Shown here one piece after another: positions 1 to 61,249 of a stretch of DNA of 64,000 nucleotides. The stretch's first letter is position 1. Each line of letters opens with the position of its first letter. The position numbers and the translations under genes were made by a program. The stretch is from Gnetum montanum. Its lineage: Eukaryota > Streptophyta > Gnetopsida > Gnetales > Gnetaceae. The notes under the pieces were generated by a model. It saw only the letters and a program-made list of their open reading frames with translations, searched no databases and was not told the DNA's origin. Where the stretch lies: the NCBI GenBank assembly GCA_015680685.1, contig MNCI01000825.1:118173-182172 (forward strand). Reading direction: 5' to 3'.

Positions 1-1045
1 AACGGAAGGCGCAATCCTAGTGTCGGCAGCAACACGTCTTCTTCTTTTTTCTCTCTCTCTTCTCTCTCAGCTGCCAAACAAGGCTAGATTTCAATTATGT
101 ATAGTGTTCATTCTTGTAGTCATGAACACTAATATTTTCATGTATTGTAATGATTGATCCAGTCACACATCATCCCATTCACCATTAGTTGTCATTCAAG
201 TCAATAATCCCATACCTTCCCAATATTTTGTAAGGAACTTGAGGACCAGTTTTCATTCAGTCATGGGGGTATGATGAGCCGCGATATCGTGTACGCAATA
301 GCGCATCCGCCACCCGATATCGCGTCCTGCCTCATCTTCTATAAATAAGAGGTGGTGCCCTTTGTTCAAGAGAGTTAGACTTAGACCCTTAGCCAGATTC
401 TTGCAGTTTTGTTATTCTAGAGTTAGAATTATTTCTGTGTGCCCGCAGTAGAAGTCATAGAGTGAACGGATCTTTATTTGAGCAATTTGTACCTGAGCAC
501 AATTTTGTGTACAGCAATAAAGATGAACTTTATGATAAACCTTGCAGCATACAGATTAAGCTAATTAGTAATTAATGATTGTTTAATGCTTTCCTAGTTA
601 ATTAATATCTTTCTCAACCTTCAACCCCCTTAGTTAAATACACTTAGTACGACCGTTTCAAGCATGCGTGTAGCACTTGGTAACCTAGTGACGATTAGCG
701 TTTGCACTAATTCAGAATGTGTACGGCAAGTGGGAACAGATACTGGTGTTAGGAACATTTAGAAACTAGTTAATGAATAGATAATGTAGGTTAGTCACTT
801 AGTTCTCTCTCCCTTTCCTTTATTAGCAGAAGACATAAAAAGATAAAAAGCTATAAAAATCATATACCTCAAGCTTGCTTAACCATACAACCATGACAAT
901 ACAAGTAAGTTGGGAAGACAATGATTGATTAACCCTGAGTGTTCCATTAAGGCGTATAAGCACTTAGTCCTTGGAGTTCGACGGGATCGTGCGTAAAATG
1001 CTCATATTTGTATGGTTGAGTGTAGGGGTACCTCGCCACTCATCA
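1..1045 (+). repeat. Gypsy LTR, 3' portion (solo or truncated)
   Basis: This is the right-hand part of a long terminal repeat ending in CTCATCA at 1045. It aligns along its length with the LTR ending at 60710: the same TATA-like box (TATAAATAAGAG near 341), the same GAACGGATCTTTATTTGAGC stretch near 462, and the same GGTACCTCGCCACTCATCA end. No primer-binding site follows. Instead repeat A continues at once (compare 23815 onward), so this is probably a solo LTR inserted into repeat A. Its left end lies outside the window. The polypyrimidine stretch at 38-70 belongs to it. Confidence 0.7.
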
Positions 1046-1716
1046 TTAAGGAACTTAACCAATGAATCAAGTGGAAGAAAATTGATCTATAAATCAAGAA
1101 CATTATATATATCATAGTTGTATTATTTTAAATAATGAATATGTGAAGTGTTGTGTATGTTGTTGATGCATTGTTCTTTAGAGTTTCATTAGTTAATAGA
1201 ATATAAGTACCCCCTCCATGGCTGTAGAAAGGTTGTCAAATGATCTTTCAACGCATCATAAGACAAGGCAAGAATAAGTTATGAATATGAAATGAAAACT
1301 CTTACATTATTGATGGCCTGGAAGACAAGGTGTTTTACTTGGTTTTATGTCTTAAACTTACACTGTTATATTCTTATTCTAGAATCTCTTCCATTGCACC
1401 TTATGACTTGATTTCTATGAGGAATGTTGCTGGAGATGAAGCATAGCTACATATTTATTGTTGGTAAATTTAGAGGTGACATGTTGTTGAAGAAAGGAAT
1501 AGAGGTGGATATTATGTTTGAATATTGTAAGCTTGTTAGTTTTCTACTACATGAGATCAAGAGAAATTGAACCTAAGACTTGGTAGAATTAGAATTTCAA
1601 AATATAGAAAGTTACAACTCGAGGCAACCTATTAGAATATATTTTTATTAATTTTTTTAGAGTGATCATGAAAAGAATTAAACTCATGAGTAGGTGCAGA
1701 AAAAGATTTTATTTAT

Positions 1717-1740
1717 AGAGAGAGAGAGAGAGAGAGAGAG
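1717..1740. repeat. (AG)n microsatellite
   Basis: An uninterrupted AG run of about 12 units within repeat A. The matching place in copy 2 (near 28590) has only GAAAATAGAGAC, so the run expanded in this copy. Confidence 0.9.
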
Positions 1741-1899
1741 ATGTTTTCAATAAAGATTTAATTACATTAAAGAAACCGAATTTGAAACCAAAACCGAAGT
1801 GAATAAAAAGGACTAGGAAGAAAAAATAAGAGAGTATTTGTGCATGTTAGAGAAAGAAGGAGAGCAACAAAAACAAGTGGTAAACAACAACCAAGGAAG

Positions 1900-2115
1900 A
1901 CTATGTCTGGAATAGCAAATGAATAACAAAAAAAGAAGATTGTGGCTAAAAGACAAGATCAACATCAACAAGAAGAAGATTGTGGCTAAAGCAGCAAATG
2001 AACACCAAGAAGAAGACAATCGCTAGAAGAGAAGATCAATGACAATAAAGAAAGATTGTGGTTGAAATAACAAATGAACAATAAGAAAGAAGACTATTGT
2101 AACAAGGGAAGATTG
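1900..2115. repeat. degenerate AG/AC-rich minisatellite inside repeat A
   Basis: Irregular repeats of a unit containing GATTGTGGCTAAA and AACAACAAGAAGAAG-like blocks, spaced roughly 40-50 bp apart. A similar array sits at 28780-28930 in copy 2. Open frames read through it on the minus strand are low-complexity artefacts. Confidence 0.55.
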
Positions 2116-4024
2116 TGGCTACTCTAACATCAATAAATAAAAGGAAACTTGAGCCACGTAGCAATCCAATATTGTCATTAATTGTTCTTGGTAAGCAAGA
2201 AATCTAAGTAAGAAGGTACGATGAATCCTTCTCTTGCTATGTATGGTGAACAATATTGGCTAATTATATCAATATCTCATGTCATCTCCTTTCTTTGGCT
2301 TAAATATAAATTTTCTTTTTGAATCAACTTTGACAAAATTTCTTGTTAAAAATTTGGATTGTTGAATCTTATATTTTGTTGCTAGATCTCTCCACCCATC
2401 CTCTGCACTCTCATGCCTAAATGACTTAGATGAGAGTTGTTTCTGTAGCAATTTAGAAACACCCATAATGATTTGAGGCATTTTTGGCATAGCGATTTTC
2501 CAACAGGGGCCAAGGATCCCTAATATGAGGATTGATACTGTTAGCAAAAAGTAAGAGTATCTCTGGGCCTATGTCAATTTTGCAATTTTCTGAAACTTAC
2601 TGAACTATTGTATTCTTGGTTCTTGGATGGAAAATTGGCTTGATGATCCCCTTCAATGCTTAATCCTTGGATTGAATTTTGATTCTTATTTGTGTACCTT
2701 CTCAAGTCTAATTTTGTTATCTTTCTATGAGTCCAATGGAGGGGGAAAATCTATGGTGTTTATTTATGATTATTAAATGTTAATGATATTAAATTATGGC
2801 TATAAAAGTAGGTTCTTTCTCTATTTTCTATTATGATAGTTTGATTAAATGTTAGTGGTGTGCACTTTATTATTTCAAGTTAGAAAAGTTACTGACATGA
2901 TTTTTAGTGTGAGGGTTCCTAAAAGAAGATAAAATAGTTTTATTGTGAAATTGAATGGATTTGGTATTATTGATTTATACATTTCTTGTGACCAACATTT
3001 GATATATTATTCTCGCCTGAAAAAAAATCAAACTTTGATTAGTAAAAAAAGAGAAAATCAAACTTGTACATTCTATCAAAGGAATCTTACATAGATTTTT
3101 GTTGTCACCATTTGGTTTTCATGGTTGTCCTTTTCATCAACAATGGTTGAACAAAATTAATTATTCATTATGGTTTGTTGATTGATGCTAGATGTAGTTG
3201 TGTTTAATTTTTTTATTAAGAGTTTTGATTATTTATTTTGTAAAGTACTATATAATAACATTCTTGTGAGTTTTGTTTAGTTGCCTATGTGAACAAGTTT
3301 ATTAATGCGTACAATCTAGTTTCTAATCTTTCTTGCTTGCTAAACCCTAGATATTGTATCATTGGCAACGATATTATGAATAAATGTAAAGATTATTATA
3401 TTATTTTATATTTCAATTTGCAATTTTCCAAGTATATGAAAAAATATGTTTTCCTTCAATTTGACTTCCTTATGGCAAATTACATGTTGGCTGTGCATAA
3501 TTTAAGACTGCTAAGTGAAGAGATTGGATTAACTGGCTTCTTATTGAGCCAAATGGTTGGGGATACAATTTTAAGTTTTAGATGTTTTCCCATTTGTACT
3601 ACACCTTGGATGCATAATGTATAGAGAGATGTCAATCTTCATATTGACATTCTCTTCTTACTAGACTCTTAAGCCATTGATCACATCATGTAATTTTCTG
3701 TGTTATGCTTTATTTTAATTGATAATTATCTATGCTAGTCTATATGCAAGTTGAATTTATGATAATTCATCAACTGTTAGGGGAAAAGAAAAGAAAAAAA
3801 AGTTAAACCTTACATTTTCAGCCAACTTGTTGGAAGCTTTGAGTATTAACTCTTGCTTCCTATGGATAGGTGTTACACATCTAGTTTTAGAACATTAGTT
3901 ATATTTCTTTAAAGATTCATTAAGCTTTGTACCACAATGATATTTCATGGAACATTTTGGTACCTTAATATTATCTTTCATAGAACCTCTTTAATAGTAT
4001 CTTTCATAGAACATTATAGTACTT

Positions 4025-4140
4025 TTAGCCAATGATAGATAACTCAAGTGGTTAGCTCATTGTTTTGTTAAGCAAGAGGTTGCTAGTTTAAATCATAATC
4101 AAGGTATCATTGTAGTCCTCTTTAATTCTTCTAATATAAC
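4025..4140 (+). repeat. tRNA-derived SINE-like element
   Basis: AACTCAAGTGGTTAGCTCATTG at 4040-4061 resembles a Pol III A box in a tRNA-like context. GGTTGCTAGTTTAAATC at 4078-4094 resembles a B box. The spacing of about 35-40 bp and the following T-rich tail fit a plant SINE. No clear target duplication was found. It lies 3' of the dihydropyrimidinase gene. Confidence 0.4.
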
Positions 4141-4558
4141 ATCTTCGCTATATATCTTGGGGTGCATCTATAGTCAAATTCTTTTGGATGAATCTATTAT
4201 GGAACCTTCCTTTGCAACACTTACATAAATGGACCATTCGCAATCTTGTATGGTACAGCTTTACCAATGGTGACATGTACACACAATTTTGCAATTTAAT
4301 TAATATGGACTTTGGACCACTCAGAATTTTTACCATCATGAACGCACGCTTGGTTTAATTGTACTATCCAAACCTTGCATATTTATTTTTTGAAAGAGAT
4401 TTCATTGTCAGGTGCAATTCGTTTCTGAAGAAGGAATTTAAATATAAATTTTAGGATTCTTTTATGTGCATATTAACCACTAACTATACAAACACTAGAG
4501 ATAGTATTAATAATCGCCCTAGGAAATACAATAACAAATGCAGCCAAAAAGGTATTGG

Positions 4559-4564
4559 TTTATT
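4559..4564 (-). promoter_or_regulatory. poly(A) signal AATAAA of the PYD2 gene
   Basis: AATAAA on the minus strand lies about 160 nt downstream of the PYD2 stop codon (4723-4725), in an AT-rich stretch. That is a typical distance for a plant 3' UTR. The cleavage site was not identified. Confidence 0.5.
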
Positions 4565-4722
4565 ATACGAGTTCATTTTGAAGATAAGGGTTCTACATAA
4601 TCAAAAAAGTTTTAGGGGGCAAATAAAATACTGCAGTGTCTATGTAACTGATGCATACAGGTTTCTTTTTAAGATTTTTCACTCCTCTGTACCACACATA
4701 AAGTCAACTGAACAGAATAGAA

Positions 4723-54010
<49,288 letters not shown>

Positions 54011-54068
54011 GTTGCCGCTTGAATGGAAAAAGAAGCAGAGCATTCAGAATCCAACATGAACAATAACA

Positions 54069-54077
54069 TTATATATA
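54069..54077 (-). promoter_or_regulatory. TATA-box candidate for PYD2
   Basis: TATATATAA on the minus strand, about 60 nt upstream of the chosen ATG (54010). Initiation 25-35 nt downstream would give a very short 5' UTR and would fall at or past the alternative ATG at 54043, favouring the 54010 start. Based on position and motif only. Confidence 0.4.
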
Positions 54078-54779
54078 TGTGTCGCGGAACATACAGGAAA
54101 CCCAAAAGGAAGAGCTGAATATTTTATTTTTATTTTTATGATATGGATCATGGTTCCCCACAGTCCTGGGTTGGTATCTTCTGTCGTGAAATTCCTATCC
54201 CAGAGAATCTTCATGCATCACGCAGTAGTTTTCAGCCACAAGTTCCATAATTTGTCCAAATAAAAAACAAAAAAAAACAATTAACATTATTAATGATATG
54301 ACTTACAACAGTCCATAATGAAAGAACGAGCTAAGGTGCCATCATGGATTATCGGATGCATCCATGACTTTGAATTCTACGCTTGTGGATAACGATGATG
54401 AGTGGCCTTGGAATAGTCTTTGAAGGTTCTTTGGGCCCAATTCGTGAAATTATAATCGAATGATTATAATAAGTGAAAAATAGGTACATCCTAAGATTTA
54501 TAAAAGTTTATAATTCAGGGTTAGTAGAATCAAATCTATGACATGATTACTAAGCGAACATGATTACTAAGCAAACACCCTTACTAGGGTAGCATCTCAT
54601 TGTTAATGATTAGTAAAATTAACTTCATTCCACTTACTTTTCTTCCCTCAATGAAAAGCATTCTCTTTCTTTTCAACCTTAAATTATTCAAAACAAAATT
54701 TCCTTAGGCATTGTAAATCAATTACCATAGCAAATTAGAATTGTGTGTTTGAAATTGGTTCAATTAATTAGTAGCACTA

Positions 54780-56790
54780 AACTATGTACATAGAGGTAAG
54801 ATGATTTCAAAAACGATTTGTCAAACAAAATCATCAAGTTGAAGAAGAATCTATAGAATCTTTCAAGCAAAGGTAAATACTTTTAGACCAAAATCCCTTT
54901 GATTTTAAAATTCAAAAAAATTTGGTTGAAGCTTGTTATGCTGAACACTGTTAGATGTTTTTGAAGCTAAAAGTGTTTTCACTAAAAATTGCATGTCCTA
55001 GCTAAAAATTGAAAGTGAACTTTGCAAAGAATTTTTTAAAGTTTTCCAAGAAAAATGTTAAAGTACCTAAATTGGAATCACTTTATATAAATAATGATAA
55101 AATTTTAGCAAATCATTTTTCTTACATTTTTCCATCTAAAGCTTTTAGCAAGGAAACTTTTAAGGCCTCTAATGTACATATTTCTCATCTTATAGCAAAA
55201 GTGCATCAAAGTATTCTTGAAACAAAAATTACAATGAAAGATATCAAAGCAACGCCTTTTGGTTTAGCAAATGAAAAGCTATTAAACAAGTTTCTCTTAG
55301 TAGAAATAAAAATAAATGTGTAATTTATCTTCTTCATAAGGATGGATATTTTCAACATATTGGTAATTAGAGGCATATTGTTCTTTGTAACACTTCTAAA
55401 ATTTTAGTTAAATGCATGGCTCATCTACTTTAAAAGATTATAGATGATATCATGAGTCAACAAGTGTTGTTAAAGGTAAACATATTTTAAATAATGTAAT
55501 TGTAGCACAGGGAGAAATGCAATGAGCCTCTAATACTAACCAAGACACTGCTCTTATTAAGTTATATTATGAAATTGAAATTCTATTACATCTATAGACC
55601 CTCTAGATATATTGGATAGTCCAAATATACATGCTATGAATTTTAAAAACTTCATTAAGAAAATTACCAAGTGTTCTTGGTAACGTTTCAATAAATTAGA
55701 TGGGATTGAATAGGATTTTCTTATCACATGTACTTGTAAATTGGGGTTGCTGGTTACTTATTTATCTTGTTTGTACCCCACATACTAATACTAATGCTCA
55801 AGTTGCTACCAATTTTGGATTGAGTTCCTCCATTTCTCTTTAGTGGTCACTTCATCAAGATCGTCTTGTGGCTCCCTATCATTTCATTATTGCAACAAAC
55901 CTTGTTTTACATAACCTGCATTATGATATTTAAATGATTATCATTAAAAGAATTTTAAGTGATGATCAAAGCATGCAACTACTTAATATGCACTTTGTAG
56001 ATGACTTTTTTATGATTACCAATTTTCTGCAACATATCAATATTCTGTTAGCTAAAATAGAGGAATCTTGCATGTTATTTGGTTCTTGTAACAATTGCCA
56101 AAAGTCTATTGTTTATTATAATTGTAATATTGATGAGTGGGTTACTCTTAAGCATTGGAAAACCTTGAAAAAAGATTTTATCTTCAATATTTTAGAAATA
56201 CCTTTTTCTTTTGAGCCTAATTTGAATATTTTGTAGAATTATATGATTGATGAAATTCAAAAAAAAACTTGATAAATGAAAATAAAAAAAAAAAGCTTAC
56301 CTTACAATCTACTCATGTTTATTACTCTAGATGTTGGTCTCCTATAGAAGCTTCCAATAATAGAATAGATCAAATTATTCTCCAATTTCTTTGGTTTGCT
56401 AAGTAAAATAGTAAAGGCTTTTTTGGAGTTGCTTGGGATACTTGCACTATGAACAAGGTATCTCTCTCTCAGCAAAATGGATTGCAAAATGCATTGATAT
56501 AGATGATACTTAGATGTTCTTCTTTAGAAATAGACTTATGCAAGGAAAACTCAAAATTAATAAAAATTAGTCTTCTAATAACTTTCTTCATTGTTTTCTT
56601 TTTCCTATGATTATTTCAATGCTTAAACAAATTTCAAAGACATGTATATACTTAGTAGGTATTGGAATTACAATCGTATTATAATTTTAGAAGATACGTT
56701 TAGGCAAATTACTTTATAGTGGCTTCCTTTTAAGGAAGGAGCTTGGACTACTCATTCATTTAGATTGTGTACCACTTCAAGCAAACTAGA
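54780..56790 (+). mobile_element. old LINE RT remnant upstream of PYD2
   Basis: Plus-strand, AT-rich, strongly decayed ORF2 of another LINE type. It keeps an RT N-terminal region at 55009-55323, a LAPYLFIIAT-like block near 55860-55900 (VAPYHFIIAT), and catalytic FVDDFFMI near 56001-56020. Thumb sequence follows (IEESCMLFGSCNN; LEIPFSFEPNLN). Stops are frequent. It begins about 0.8 kb upstream of PYD2 exon 1. It does not carry the FELDC/KCPYVV tail. Confidence 0.75.
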
Positions 56791-56830
56791 AATCACTACA
56801 GTTTCTTATTTACATATTTATGATAGATGG

Positions 56831-57328
56831 TGATGAGTGGCGAGGTACCCCTACACTCAACCATACGAATACGAGCGTTTTCATGCGCGATTCGGTCGAA
56901 CTCCACAGATGAACTAGTTGTGGCACCTAGACAGTTATCCTTAGGTCGCAGTTCGCTATCTTCCCACCTGGACTAGTATTATATTTGTCACATATGGTTT
57001 AGTCCAGAGTGAGGCATATGATGTGTTCCTAATCTAACGCTACTCCTGAAGGCAATGGAAAGTGATATTAAATTAACTAATCTAGGAGAGAGAGGGTAAG
57101 AGAATCTAATCTAGCCTAAGTGCGATGAGCATCCGTTCCTTGATCATCTGTACACATCTTGGACTTCGTGCACAACTACCACTAGGATTACCAAGCGCAA
57201 ATCCTAGGTATGCCATTGGGTTACCAAGTAGTCACACTTAAATGCTCGTAATCAAGTCGTATTCATTCCACATTCTAAGAGTTTAAGGGTGAGAGAGACT
57301 AATTAGGAAAGTAGTAAATAACAATTAA
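56831..57328 (-). repeat. Gypsy LTR, minus orientation, running into the gap
   Basis: Begins TGATGAGTGGCGAGGTACCC, the reverse complement of the LTR end at 1045, and aligns for about 500 bp with the reverse complement of 560-1045. No primer-binding site precedes it on the outer side, so it is a 3' LTR or a solo LTR rather than a 5' LTR. It continues into the N run. Confidence 0.75.
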
Positions 57329-58224
57329 NNNNNNNNNNNNNNNNNNNNNNNNNNNNNNNNNNNNNNNNNNNNNNNNNNNNNNNNNNNNNNNNNNNNNNNN
57401 NNNNNNNNNNNNNNNNNNNNNNNNNNNNNNNNNNNNNNNNNNNNNNNNNNNNNNNNNNNNNNNNNNNNNNNNNNNNNNNNNNNNNNNNNNNNNNNNNNNN
57501 NNNNNNNNNNNNNNNNNNNNNNNNNNNNNNNNNNNNNNNNNNNNNNNNNNNNNNNNNNNNNNNNNNNNNNNNNNNNNNNNNNNNNNNNNNNNNNNNNNNN
57601 NNNNNNNNNNNNNNNNNNNNNNNNNNNNNNNNNNNNNNNNNNNNNNNNNNNNNNNNNNNNNNNNNNNNNNNNNNNNNNNNNNNNNNNNNNNNNNNNNNNN
57701 NNNNNNNNNNNNNNNNNNNNNNNNNNNNNNNNNNNNNNNNNNNNNNNNNNNNNNNNNNNNNNNNNNNNNNNNNNNNNNNNNNNNNNNNNNNNNNNNNNNN
57801 NNNNNNNNNNNNNNNNNNNNNNNNNNNNNNNNNNNNNNNNNNNNNNNNNNNNNNNNNNNNNNNNNNNNNNNNNNNNNNNNNNNNNNNNNNNNNNNNNNNN
57901 NNNNNNNNNNNNNNNNNNNNNNNNNNNNNNNNNNNNNNNNNNNNNNNNNNNNNNNNNNNNNNNNNNNNNNNNNNNNNNNNNNNNNNNNNNNNNNNNNNNN
58001 NNNNNNNNNNNNNNNNNNNNNNNNNNNNNNNNNNNNNNNNNNNNNNNNNNNNNNNNNNNNNNNNNNNNNNNNNNNNNNNNNNNNNNNNNNNNNNNNNNNN
58101 NNNNNNNNNNNNNNNNNNNNNNNNNNNNNNNNNNNNNNNNNNNNNNNNNNNNNNNNNNNNNNNNNNNNNNNNNNNNNNNNNNNNNNNNNNNNNNNNNNNN
58201 NNNNNNNNNNNNNNNNNNNNNNNN
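57329..58224. other. assembly gap (896 N)
   Basis: Run of undetermined bases. Any reading frame drawn across it is meaningless. Confidence 0.99.
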
Positions 58225-58900
58225 TCTCCTTTTCTTCCATCACCTTCTTATTCTCTACGATTAATTTTGTTAGCTGCTCGGTTCTAAAGTTTTCTAGCTG
58301 GTCTGCAGGAACAAATTGCAGAGGGTCCCACTGTGCTGCTTGTAAGGCCACAAGCTGCTCTTGTAATTTCTGCACTTCAGCTTCAGCATGCTCTGCCCTT
58401 ACTTCTGTTAAGACCAACTTCCCCTTTGTGGAAATGAGGTCTGACTGAATTGTTGTTACATCCTGAGGGATGTCAAACAGGGACGTCATTACTTGCCCTG
58501 TTTGAAGCAGTCGATCAAGCACATCCTCATGTTCCGCAGGAGTCATTGAGGTTCTGGCCAGAGTTTGAGCATCATGTGCTCTTGTAAGATCTGCAGGTGG
58601 CACAACAGGTATGTCGAAGGATTCTTTGATGTGGTCTGTGACCACATCTGCAGCTCCCATGGCATTCTGGTGTTGCATGACCACCACAGTGGCCCCTTCA
58701 CCAGTCTCTAACTACACCTGGAAAGATGTCGCATTTCCTGAGATCTGTTGTGATCATCTACTTTCCCCTCCTCCTGTGTGAATGGAGACTTCACCCCTTG
58801 TGCTATCCAATGAAATAGTAGGCTGCCTGGCATCATCGATGAGATGGAAGAGGTTTGCATCATCATGACCTTCAAGTCCTACCTTCATCAATGTTGCCAT
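58225..58900 (-). pseudogene. unrecognised coiled-coil ORF at the gap edge
   Basis: From an ATG at 58900 the minus strand stays nearly open for about 225 codons until the gap, with two stops (a TGA and a TAG). The part from 58687 to the gap is fully open. It contains GLEGHDDANLFHL early, then PPADLTRAHDAQTLA and a heptad-like KVMEEKE/EAEVQKLQEQL helix. It lies inward of a Gypsy primer-binding site (59241-59263), so it may be an extra or gag-like ORF of that minus-strand element. It also has captured-gene character, being much less decayed than its neighbours. Function unknown. Confidence 0.5.
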
Positions 58901-59240
58901 AAATATTCATGGAATTAAATAATTAGATGATAAAATAATGTTACCTTCTAGATCCCTCGATCGTAGTTGTTCATTTTGGTGAAAAATGAAAGTGAAATCT
59001 AGATAGTATGGATTTGGATGCTTGTAGACTTACTTGTTATGGCACTTCATCTCAATTCTTAACAATTCTATCATGTATCCTTACTAAGTCATCAACAAGT
59101 GGAGAATATGCTTTGTGATAAGAAGTATTTTGTAATTGATAAGTATGTCTTTGAATAGAATACTATTATTTTTAAATGATAGTTCATTTTCAGCTATAAT
59201 AGTGATTCTTGAATAATTATAACTATTAAAAACCCTACCA

Positions 59241-59263
59241 GTAGTCCCTAGCAATAACACCAA
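59241..59263 (-). promoter_or_regulatory. Gypsy primer-binding site, minus-strand element
   Basis: TTGGTGTTATTGCTAGGGAC on the minus strand lies directly after the LTR end. It is a decayed form of the plant Gypsy site TTGGCGCCGTTGCCGGGGA, with differences mainly C-to-T and G-to-A. Confidence 0.65.
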
Positions 59264-59800
59264 TGATGAGTGGTAGAGTGACCCCTACATCCAACCATAT
59301 AGATCACAAGCATTTACCCATAATCCAGTTGACTTTTGTGGACTAAGACTAGTTTAAATGTCTTAGATAGCTAAGTGTTAGACTACCAGTCACCATCTTT
59401 CCAAGCACACTTGTGAGAGCTTTATTTGTATGGTTAAGTATGATTGAGGCACATGATGAAAATATTATTATGAAAATATTAAACTATCAAAATATTAAAT
59501 TTCTAAACTATTTAACCTAAGGGAAAGAAATAAATCTAATCTAGCTTAGGAATGGATTATTCATTTGCAACTTGTTGTATATATCTTGAACATGCATCCA
59601 CATCACTCGATTATCAATTATTCACTACTGAGCATACCACATGATATACTACTAGGATTACTAGTCATTAACACTTTATTACTTGAAGTTGGTCATACTC
59701 ATACAATTTAGTTAAGTGTGATAAAAATAAACTAGTTAACTATGTGCATGGAATTAAGAAATATATAAAGTAAACTATCATTCAAAGAAGTATAAAGTAA
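59264..59800 (-). repeat. Gypsy 5' LTR, 3' part, minus orientation
   Basis: Starts TGATGAGTGG. Its reverse complement aligns with the ends of the LTRs at 1045 and 60710 (shared CCTCAATCATACTTA, ACAAGTGTGCTTGGAAAGA). Its outer part seems to be missing, because the plus-oriented LTR follows within about 600 bp. The right edge is approximate. Confidence 0.6.
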
Positions 59801-59849
59801 AGCTAAATGTTGTAATGAAGAAAATGGATCTCAATTTTATTACCATAAT

Positions 59850-60710
59850 TGATGAATCATGTTTTTTTTATCTACTCTAATGTCAAGTATCTAATGTTAG
59901 AGCCTCAACATCAGGTATCTAATGTTGGAGCCCAGATGCAATGTCAAATATATGATGTCGTAGGATATATGCTAGCTTATAAATATAGCACTCAGGCTCA
60001 TGATTTGCATATCAGTTTTTGTCATATTTAGTGAAGTTCTTGTAGTTTGTTTTCTCTCGAGTTAGAATATTTTCTGAGTGCCTATAGTAGGAGTCTAAGT
60101 GTGCACGGATCTTTGTTCAAACATTGATGTACCTGAGCACAACAATGTGACGGGAATAAAATGAACCCTTTTGATAATCCTTGTAGCATTGAGAATAGAT
60201 TAATGTTTCCTTTAATGCATTTTACTTTCATGCACTTTACTTTAATGCATCTGAATTAAGCAATTAATTTTCAATTGTTAATGAACACAAGCACATCCAC
60301 TTTGAGCATACATATAGTGCTTGGTAACCCAACAATGCTTAACATTTGGTAGCCTAGTAGCACTATATGTGTTTAGGATGTGTCCAGGAAAGTCGGATAG
60401 GTACTTATGTTAGGCTAGCTAGGTAGTGAATGAATTAGATCTTAAATTATGATACCTCTCATTCTTATTGTAGGCGATTAAAGTTATAAAACATAAAATG
60501 ATAAAAACCATGTACCTCAATTACACTTAAATCATATCCTTGAGTTTCACAAGTGTAATTGGAAAGACAATGAACATTCATAATGTCCATTTCACTTCCT
60601 AGAGGAACTAATCCATTAGAGAACTATAGGTCCACAAAATTTTACCAGATCATGTGTGAATGCCTTAGTGATTCATATGGTTGGACAAAGGGGTACCTCG
60701 CTACTCATCA
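59850..60710 (+). repeat. Gypsy 5' LTR, plus orientation
   Basis: Contains a TATA box TTATAAATATAG near 59978 and ends CTCGCTACTCATCA at 60710, matching 1-1045. It includes short imperfect repeats of TATCTAATGTT with GAGCC at 59885-59935. The left edge is not resolved because of the head-to-head arrangement. Confidence 0.65.
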
Positions 60711-60730
60711 TTAGTGCCATTGTTGGGGAC
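60711..60730 (+). promoter_or_regulatory. Gypsy primer-binding site, plus-strand element
   Basis: TTAGTGCCATTGTTGGGGAC directly follows the LTR. It matches the plant Gypsy primer site TGGCGCCGTTGCCGGGGA after C-to-T changes, the tRNA-Asp type known from Athila-like elements. Confidence 0.7.
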
Positions 60731-61249
60731 CTTTTGGTTGTTTCATGTACTATCTAAGATTTAGTGGAAATCATTCAAAATCATTGGAATGAACCTTAGA
60801 GTCATATCATATTTTATAATTACTACAACACAAATTTCAAAGCATGCTGCATTTTTATCATCTAATTGTAAATGTCTTCTTCTCACAGGAGTGCTTCTTT
60901 GTTCAAGTTTGATGGGGCTCATCAGCCAATGCCTCAACAATATCAAATAGTATATGCTCATTCTAATGAGTATGTACCCAATTTCACCTTCATCCTACAT
61001 TAGGATGAATAACTGCAGTGCAAGACAGTGATGCCAAGGATTATCGTCCCACTAAGGCACAATGTCTTCGAGATCGACAACTAGAACAACACCATGAAAG
61101 GAAAAATGACTTAATGATTCTTCATTCATGTTGTACCAACAAGATGGTGAAGAACCATTCTCTAGGCATTTTTCATTTAGGGAAATTCCTCTCTTTGACT
61201 TCGGTGAAAAAGATCAAAACCAGAACTTGTAGTCCACGATTCACAATCC

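Larger units (their letters stand above)
1046..3890. repeat. unclassified dispersed repeat A, copy 1
   Basis: This stretch aligns piecewise with 23815-24325, 28437-29607 and 35576-36060 in intron 8. Shared landmarks are the sequence around 1190-1230 (versus 23945-23990), GATCAAGAGAAATTGAACC near 1556 (versus 28437), the block near 2380-2520 (versus 29130-29270), and CTATGGATAGGTGTT near 3861. It carries no convincing coding frame. Copy 1 lacks the solo LTR and LINE that interrupt copy 2, so it serves as an empty-site reference for both. I cannot assign it to a transposon class; an old LTR-element internal region or a very long LTR is possible. Confidence 0.6.

Noticed and set aside
1813-2019. 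Leu/Phe-rich 'membrane protein' frames here and at 28674-28978
   Set aside because: These are reverse readings of a purine-rich minisatellite in repeat A; hydrophobicity follows from the base composition.
57299-58687. A 462-codon minus-strand frame
   Set aside because: About two thirds of it is the N gap. Only 58225-58687, extended to 58900 through two stops, is real sequence; the left end lies in an LTR.
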